DNA from: Bermanella sp044597725
Lineage (GTDB): Bacteria; Pseudomonadota; Gammaproteobacteria; Pseudomonadales; Oceanobacteraceae
Reading direction: 5' to 3'
NCBI RefSeq assembly: GCF_044597725.1
Contig: NZ_CP139003.1
Coordinates: 2,542,001 to 2,606,000, forward strand
DNA: 64,000 nt
In this document: piece by piece, positions 62,223 to 64,000 of the stretch
How positions within the stretch are numbered: the first letter of the stretch is position 1
Layout of the letters: each line of letters starts with the position of its first letter
Program-made: the position numbers and the translations under genes
Notes under the pieces: generated by a model
Databases searched by the model: none
What the model saw: the letters and a program-made list of their open reading frames with translations, nothing else
Told to the model about the DNA's origin: nothing

Positions 62223-63578
62223 TCACTGAGCCTGATACGGCTCGGTAGACACTTTTTTACCTAAATAAGCTTCTAGGTCCGATAGACCATACGCTTCAAA
62301 CTCATCAATAAAGGTAATAGCAATACCACTTGAACCCGCACGACCAGTGCGCCCAATACGGTGAACATAATCTTCAGGATCGTCGGGAAGGTTATAATTA
62401 AACACATGGGTTATGCCATCCACGTGAATACCACGGCCTGCTACGTCGGTTGCCACTAACACACTGCCAGGAACAGTTTTAAAACGCTCTAAGGTGGTCA
62501 TGCGTTTTTGCTGAGCCACTTCACCACTTAAAAGTAACGCTTTGATACCTTGTTTGTTTAAGCGGTTAGCAAGATCTCTACAGGTATCACGGCGATTGGC
62601 AAATATAATGGATTTGCCGGTTTGATCTTCGCCCAAATACTGAATAAGCGCTTTGTCTTTCTCGGTAACTTGTAGGCTGATGAATTTCTGCTGAACCGTT
62701 TCCGTGGCAATAGATTCAGGTTCGATTTCCACTTGTTCAGGTTTGTATGTCCAGCTTTCACTCAAGGCAACCACATCGTAAGGATAAGTAGCACTGAACA
62801 ATTGAGTTTGACGAATTGATTTTTCAGGCGTTGCACGAATGATGCGTTTTAGATCGGGAATAAAACCCATGTCGAGCATGCGGTCCGCTTCATCAATAAC
62901 CAGCATTTCAACTTGATCTAAATACACCACGTTTTGCTGCAAGTAATCTAATAAACGGCCTGGTGTTGCAACCAATACATCAACAACTTCATTTTGTAAT
63001 TGATTACGCTGTTTTTCATAATCGACACCACCCAATACCGTAACAATATTCAGCCCCGTATATTTAGCAAGACCATCGGCATCTTTGGCAATTTGCATGG
63101 CTAACTCACGGGTAGGCGCTAAAATCAATGCTCTTGGTTCACTTGCAAAACGTTCTTCGGGTTGTACTTTTAACAACTTTTGCAACACAGTAATTAAAAA
63201 TGCCGCGGTTTTACCGGTACCGGTTTGAGCTTTACCAATAATATCGCGACCCGCTAGGGTTAACGGTAAAGATTCAGCTTGAATAGGACTGGCATACTCA
63301 AACCCCAAATCGTAAATACCATGCATAATGCGATCATCAAGATCAAAGTCGTGAAAACGTACTTTGCCTTCAGCAGGCTCCACAGCAAACTGGGCTATAT
63401 CCCAAGGCTTAACCGGTTTCTTAGCTGCCGGCTTTTTACGTGGCGATTTATTTGTAGGCTTATTCGATTTAGGTTTCGCTGGCTTAGAATTAGCCGCGTT
63501 TGGCTTAGGCGATTTAGAATTAGGCTTAGTTGTTGGTGTGTTTGGTTCTTTTTTAAATAGATTTTTAATAAATCCCAT
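62223..63578 (-). CDS. rhlB: DEAD-box RNA helicase, RhlB-like
   Basis: A 451-residue DEAD-box helicase: Q motif region (FHDFDLDDRIMHGIYDLGF), Walker A AQTGTGKT, DEAD in VIDEADRMLDMGF, SAT in FSATYP and the C-terminal HRIGRTGRAG. The first 60 residues are a Lys/Pro/Ser-rich tail, seen in the RhlB branch that binds the degradosome. It is 2 bases downstream of epmC and 15 upstream of the exported protein gene. Confidence 0.9.
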   Translation of the reverse strand: MGFIKNLFKKEPNTPTTKPNSKSPKPNAANSKPAKPKSNKPTNKSPRKKPAAKKPVKPWDIAQFAVEPAEGKVRFHDFDLDDRIMHGIYDLGFEYASPIQAESLPLTLAGRDIIGKAQTGTGKTAAFLITVLQKLLKVQPEERFASEPRALILAPTRELAMQIAKDADGLAKYTGLNIVTVLGGVDYEKQRNQLQNEVVDVLVATPGRLLDYLQQNVVYLDQVEMLVIDEADRMLDMGFIPDLKRIIRATPEKSIRQTQLFSATYPYDVVALSESWTYKPEQVEIEPESIATETVQQKFISLQVTEKDKALIQYLGEDQTGKSIIFANRRDTCRDLANRLNKQGIKALLLSGEVAQQKRMTTLERFKTVPGSVLVATDVAGRGIHVDGITHVFNYNLPDDPEDYVHRIGRTGRAGSSGIAITFIDEFEAYGLSDLEAYLGKKVSTEPYQAQ

Positions 63579-63580
63579 AC

Positions 63581-64000
63581 TTATATTGCTTCCAAATTAA
63601 ACTCGCTGGCCGTAATAGGCCCGCGTTGGTAATACTCGATTAATGCATCACTCAACTGTTTTGCCCGCGCGGGTAAACCGACTTCTAAGTAATGCTGTAC
63701 TTGCTGCCAAATATTGTATTTAAACATTTGTATCCGCTGTTCGTTTTCAACCCCAGCACTGAGATTGTCTAAACTTACATTAAACGGATGTTGGGCGCTT
63801 TGAGCCAATATCCACTCTAACGCCTGGGGTTTCACTTCTACCCTCTCAAACTCAACTTGCTCGCTCTCAGTTCGGCCATCGGGTTTGTACCAATAACCAA
63901 AGTCTACTTTTAGGCGACGCTCGTTTCCCGCTATGCACCAGTGGCTAATTTCGTGCAGTGCACTGGCGTAAAATCCGCGAGCAAAGATAACACGATGATA
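63581..64000 (-). CDS. epmC: Elongation factor P hydroxylase EpmC, truncated by window edge
   Basis: Only the C-terminal 139 codons are present; the gene continues past the window edge. EpmC (YfcM) hydroxylates the beta-lysylated lysine of elongation factor P. The family motif is visible as ASALHEISHWCIAGNERR, then DFGYWYKPDGR and the KPQALEW run. The minus frame stays open to 64000, so this is one partial gene and not the shorter 84-codon frame starting at a GTG at 63835. It is the first gene seen of the leftward operon. Confidence 0.9.
   Translation of the reverse strand, partial: YHRVIFARGFYASALHEISHWCIAGNERRLKVDFGYWYKPDGRTESEQVEFERVEVKPQALEWILAQSAQHPFNVSLDNLSAGVENEQRIQMFKYNIWQQVQHYLEVGLPARAKQLSDALIEYYQRGPITASEFNLEAI

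Noticed and set aside
63581..63835. Separate 84-codon gene starting at 63835
   Set aside because: The frame is open upstream to the window edge and carries the EpmC motifs, so it is the 3' part of one truncated gene.

Overview
The window is a 64 kb chromosomal segment from a Gram-negative bacterium, most likely a marine gammaproteobacterium of the Oceanospirillales type. Pointers are ArgD, ArgF, GreB, TtcA, PrmB-AroC, QueF, AlaA, PdxB, Xni, EpmC, a YbfE-like protein, outer-membrane lipoproteins and an HsbR/HsbA-like partner-switching pair. The species assignment is inference. Gene density is high, most starts have a visible Shine-Dalgarno sequence, and there is no prophage, integrase, transposase, CRISPR array or restriction system.

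Layout. Positions 1-5110: a lipid or acyl-CoA locus (MaoC hydratase, long-chain acyl-CoA synthetase) bracketed by two AraC-type regulators. 5193-14696: a small SET-domain protein, a membrane adenylate/guanylate cyclase translationally coupled to a lipoprotein, proline-catabolic PutA, a START-domain protein, BolA, a YlqF/RbgA-type GTPase and small proteins. 14711-18806: a LysR regulator, a YgfB/YecA-family protein, the HsbR/HsbA-like pair and a YbaN-like protein. 18893-21955: an unfamiliar P-loop kinase and membrane-protein pair, then a PstS-OmpA fusion with a candidate Pho box. 22074-27736: glutaredoxin, argD-argF, a lysozyme-like protein, ttcA, greB and a SEC-C protein. 27804-30411: a UbiA/MenA prenyltransferase, a J-domain protein and a polysaccharide deacetylase. 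31081-34991: the aroC-prmB-patatin-DUF4892 operon, read leftwards. 35049-48212: a DTW protein, a DUF885 peptidase, an RND exporter, a YbfE-like protein, a Lon-family protease, a hybrid histidine kinase and a lipoprotein subtilase. 48922-53118: a small protein, a Fur-box-flanked TPR/SirB2 pair, queF and a YadGH-type ABC transporter. 54007-54610: a duplicated tRNA-Gly/tRNA-Glu cluster. 54752-57093: a coiled-coil membrane protein, OhrR, glutathione peroxidase and MsrB. 57215-64000: alaA and a long leftward operon (epmC, rhlB, a secreted protein, xni, pdxB, methyltransferase).

The least explained part is a family of dispersed intergenic repeats in three clusters (30411-31015, 48229-48692, 53144-53980). 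Each is built from a GC-rich module of about 37 bp (R) and a hairpin-rich module of about 120-175 bp (X), always arranged so that R copies point inward from both ends. A second oddity is the tRNA cluster: each Gly-Glu pair contains a 59-nt remnant of tRNA-Glu that keeps the CCA end but has lost its 5' part.

Functionally the segment is mostly housekeeping: arginine synthesis, proline oxidation, shikimate pathway, queuosine and tRNA thiolation, translation-factor modification, peroxide and methionine-sulfoxide repair. Signalling genes for cyclic nucleotide, partner switching and a hybrid kinase are spread among them.
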